Below are positions 62,008-64,000 of a stretch of 64,000 nt of DNA, one piece after another. The stretch is from positions 1,612,001 to 1,676,000 of the forward strand of contig NZ_CP051774.1 in NCBI RefSeq assembly GCF_012913485.1. The letters run 5' to 3'. This DNA comes from Luteolibacter luteus. Lineage in GTDB: Bacteria > Verrucomicrobiota > Verrucomicrobiia > Verrucomicrobiales > Akkermansiaceae. The position numbers and the translations under genes are program-made. The stretch's first letter is position 1. The number at the start of each line of letters is the position of its first letter. The notes below the pieces were generated by a model. The model did no database searches. It worked only from the letters and a program-made list of their open reading frames with translations, and had not been told where the DNA came from.

Positions 62008-62388
62008 ATGAATACACCGCAACACACCCCGCTCCCGGATAGCGTCAGCATCGCTGCCGAACTGGAGCTTGATGGCACTTGGAATACCGAGGCCATCTCC
62101 GGACTGATCCGATCGAAGTGCGTGCTCGGCGAAACGCCGGCATTCCTCTTCCTCGGTCGCAAGGAAGCCGCCCTGCTGCGTGAACACCTGGCCAAGGCCT
62201 TCGGTGCCGAAGCCGTCGCCACCCTCCGCGATACCTACTACATGGGTCTCGAGGTGGTGGAGATCGAAAGCGAAAGCTTCGTCTTCGCCGGTGGCCGCAA
62301 GGTCGTCCGCACACTGCAGGATCCGATCTCCCGTCGCCCCGCATGGCGCGATCGTGAGACCGAGACCATGTGGCAATTCAGGATCTGA
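62008..62388 (+). CDS. Small protein of unknown function
   Basis: I prefer ATG 62008 (MNTPQHTPLPD), giving 126 residues. The longer frame upstream passes through the terminator at 61904-61940 and is unlikely. No signal peptide or membrane segment is seen. It is predicted to be globular, with a GRKEAALLREHLAKAF helix and a C-terminal RPAWRDRETETMWQF. I recognise no family. Confidence 0.6.
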   Translation: MNTPQHTPLPDSVSIAAELELDGTWNTEAISGLIRSKCVLGETPAFLFLGRKEAALLREHLAKAFGAEAVATLRDTYYMGLEVVEIESESFVFAGGRKVVRTLQDPISRRPAWRDRETETMWQFRI

Positions 62389-62402
62389 TCGATCCCGGCT
62401 GT

Positions 62403-62441
62403 CGCCCCCGTGCCTTCCGAATGATGGAAGGCACGGGGGCG
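62403..62441. terminator. Long perfect hairpin at a convergent gene boundary
   Basis: CGCCCCCGTGCCTTCC (62403-62418) pairs perfectly with GGAAGGCACGGGGGCG (62426-62441) over a seven-base loop. It lies 15 bases after the stop at 62388 and 46 bases before the stop of the minus-strand protease gene at 62487. No T-run follows on either strand, so it is a possible bidirectional stop without a U-tract. Confidence 0.65.
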
Positions 62442-62486
62442 AAAAACCCACCTGAGCCGGGTGCGTTTCGTTTCTGAAGGCCCCTT

Positions 62487-63767
62487 TCAATGGCCACCAC
62501 ATCGACAGCTCGTCGGAACAAGATCCGGCGCTGCGATCTTTCCACCATCGTCCGCCGCATTGCTCTCCAACGACGGGAGAGCGGGACGCACGCTTGCTTG
62601 CACCTTCTGTCTCGCCACTCGGTAAAAGGCAGCACTCGCGCTTTGCGGTTCGATCCAGGTGAGGCGGCTTCCGTCGCCCGGCAATGGCAGAGGAAGCGGA
62701 CTCGACCACACGGAGAGGTTCGTGCTACGATAAATCTGGTAGTTGAATCCCGTCGTTGAGGGAATGCGGAGTCGTGGACCCGCATTCATCTGCACTTGGA
62801 GCACGGGAGTGGGAGGCTCGATCTCCCACCCCATGTCCTGAAGGATCGAAAGATCGAGATCCGTGGGCACATAAAAGTTATTCGAGTGGGGAAGATTCGT
62901 CACCATCAAGGGTGCCAGAGAGGCGCCATGCGTGCGGCCAAAGATCCCGAGAGCCCGGCTGTTCACGCCGATCGGAAACAGGTGCGAACCATCGGTGAGG
63001 ACTTGGGCTCCGAAGGATTGGGCGCTTAGAGGTCCGGTACAGACACCCGTCACGGAAAGCGTGGTCCAGCTGTTCTGCGGCAGGAATGCTCCGATTCCCA
63101 GGATGTGCGCCAACTCATGGAGCGCCACTGACACCGCATCCGGGCCGGCGGTTCCCGTCGCACTGGTCGTGGAAAAATTCCAGTTCGCTTGGGAGGAATT
63201 GAAGAAAAGAGCGCCACCCCACGGCGCGAAGTCAGTCGGATTCGCAGTAGGAATCACAGTTCCTCCCGATTTCACAAGGCGGATCGCCCCTGCCTGGCCG
63301 CGGTTGTAGACTTGGTTTCCCCACGGATGTCCGCTGTTCAGGCCCTCCGCCGAGAGCCCGGTGAAACCACCGGGGCCTGCCTGTGCGGCAGTGCCAGGAG
63401 GCAAGACGGCACTGCCCACGAAGATGATCAGGGTGTTCGCCGGCACGATCATGTTCGTCTTGCCAGGAACCGGAACCGCCAACCCGCTTATAGGGTCTGC
63501 ATAAGTTGGTGTCCAAGTCGCGCCGGGATATTGCGAGGGGTTGATTGCGCCGAGTTGGTCGACAATCAGATCCTCGTAGAAATCGGCAACTCTCCGCAGA
63601 GCCTCCTTGGCTCCCGGCCGGTTGAAAAACCCGGATGCATCGAGATCATACCGCAGGTCAATCGTCAGGCACGAACCTGCGACAGGCAGCAATAACAAAG
63701 CACAGGCAAGCGATCTGGCCACACGAGGGAGGGGCAGCGGTGAGATCGTAAGGGGGCAACGAGCCAA
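62487..63767 (-). CDS. Secreted zinc metalloprotease
   Basis: The 426-residue frame begins at TTG 63767; GTG 63722 (reading MARSLACALLLL) is a shorter alternative with a good signal peptide. The zinc motif VALHELAHILGIGAF is at about residues 215-229, with HELAH and then LG as in metzincins, but the usual third His is absent (GA instead). The C-terminal part has IYRSTNLSVW and AAFYRVARQ, resembling the shared C-terminal module, then about 40 extra residues with three Cys/His near the end. It probably acts outside the cell. It is convergent with the gene at 62008. Confidence 0.7.
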   Translation of the reverse strand: MARCPLTISPLPLPRVARSLACALLLLPVAGSCLTIDLRYDLDASGFFNRPGAKEALRRVADFYEDLIVDQLGAINPSQYPGATWTPTYADPISGLAVPVPGKTNMIVPANTLIIFVGSAVLPPGTAAQAGPGGFTGLSAEGLNSGHPWGNQVYNRGQAGAIRLVKSGGTVIPTANPTDFAPWGGALFFNSSQANWNFSTTSATGTAGPDAVSVALHELAHILGIGAFLPQNSWTTLSVTGVCTGPLSAQSFGAQVLTDGSHLFPIGVNSRALGIFGRTHGASLAPLMVTNLPHSNNFYVPTDLDLSILQDMGWEIEPPTPVLQVQMNAGPRLRIPSTTGFNYQIYRSTNLSVWSSPLPLPLPGDGSRLTWIEPQSASAAFYRVARQKVQASVRPALPSLESNAADDGGKIAAPDLVPTSCRCGGH

Positions 63768-63808
63768 ACCTCACACAGGGCATCACCGCTGGCAAACCAG
63801 ATCGCGTC

Positions 63809-64000
63809 TTAGGGCTTCTTCACTTGGGCAGGAGCCATTAGATAAACTACGAGATCCCGAACTTCTTCGTCAGAGAGCCCCGAAAGCAGTCCCTCCGGCA
63901 TCATGGAAAGTCCGAGCGGCTTGTTGGTCTTGATGTCTTTCTTCAAAACCTTCGTTTCGATCCCCACCATGCGCAGGACGAGCTCGCTATCGTTCTCGGA
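63809..64000 (-). CDS. C-terminal end of a planctomycete-type cytochrome c protein, partial
   Basis: The frame ends at the stop 63809-63811 and continues past base 64000, so only 63 residues are visible. The end reads MMPEGLLSGLSDEEVRDLVVYLM, a helix typical for the end of PVC cytochrome c/heme-binding domains that follow DUF1549-type or beta-propeller proteins. The heme motif lies outside the window. The start is unknown. Confidence 0.7.
   Translation of the reverse strand, partial: SENDSELVLRMVGIETKVLKKDIKTNKPLGLSMMPEGLLSGLSDEEVRDLVVYLMAPAQVKKP

Overview
The window is a gene-dense, GC-rich bacterial chromosome segment that looks like Verrucomicrobiota, most plausibly a Luteolibacter/Haloferula-type member of the Verrucomicrobiales. 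This assignment rests on family content, not on a marker gene. The families are a Verru_Chthon cassette A pseudopilin-like protein, the PVC set of DUF1501, DUF1549/DUF1553 with a planctomycete-type cytochrome c, and a DUF1080/beta-propeller/cytochrome fusion. Very large secreted CotH/lamin-tail proteins, a sulfatase and a heparinase end point the same way. No rRNA, tRNA, CRISPR array, insertion sequence or prophage was seen.

Layout. 1-8.2 kb: the C-terminal end of a heparinase II/III-like protein, small membrane proteins, an HD-domain nucleotidase, an ABC exporter pair, a methyltransferase and a rhodanese-YceI fusion. 8.2-21.2 kb, minus strand: a 1447-residue CotH/lamin-tail protein and a 2834-residue secreted protein carrying three tandem repeats of about 418 residues. 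21.2-31.7 kb: an intergenic element with four perfect hairpins, queD, a cell-envelope cassette (GT2, methyltransferase, NodB deacetylase, LpxL-type acyltransferase), a sulfatase, glgA coupled to a metallophosphoesterase, and a secreted zincin. 31.7-55.7 kb: an unbroken minus-strand block. In transcription order it holds a LamG-type sensor kinase, a NarL-type response regulator, an AraC-type regulator, Verru_Chthon A, a small secreted protein, the DUF1080/propeller/cytochrome fusion, a DUF1549/1553 protein, a DUF1501 protein, a TSP3-repeat secreted protein and a second CotH/lamin-tail protein. 55.9-64 kb: an M48 peptidase, a PhzF-like enzyme, an esterase, a phosphoesterase, small proteins, a secreted metalloprotease and the end of another PVC cytochrome gene.

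How the genes may work together. Much of the window encodes secreted or envelope proteins for sensing, binding and degrading external polymers. The minus-strand block pairs a sensor with a LamG-like sensory region with surface and extracytoplasmic degradation machinery. Five secreted proteins end in a similar C-terminal module (an S-x-D/N-L-x-x-W-like line followed by a terminal F-x-R motif). Three of them also carry an Asp-rich calcium-type loop just before it. This module may be a shared sorting or anchoring domain. Both the regulatory link and the sorting role are inferences.
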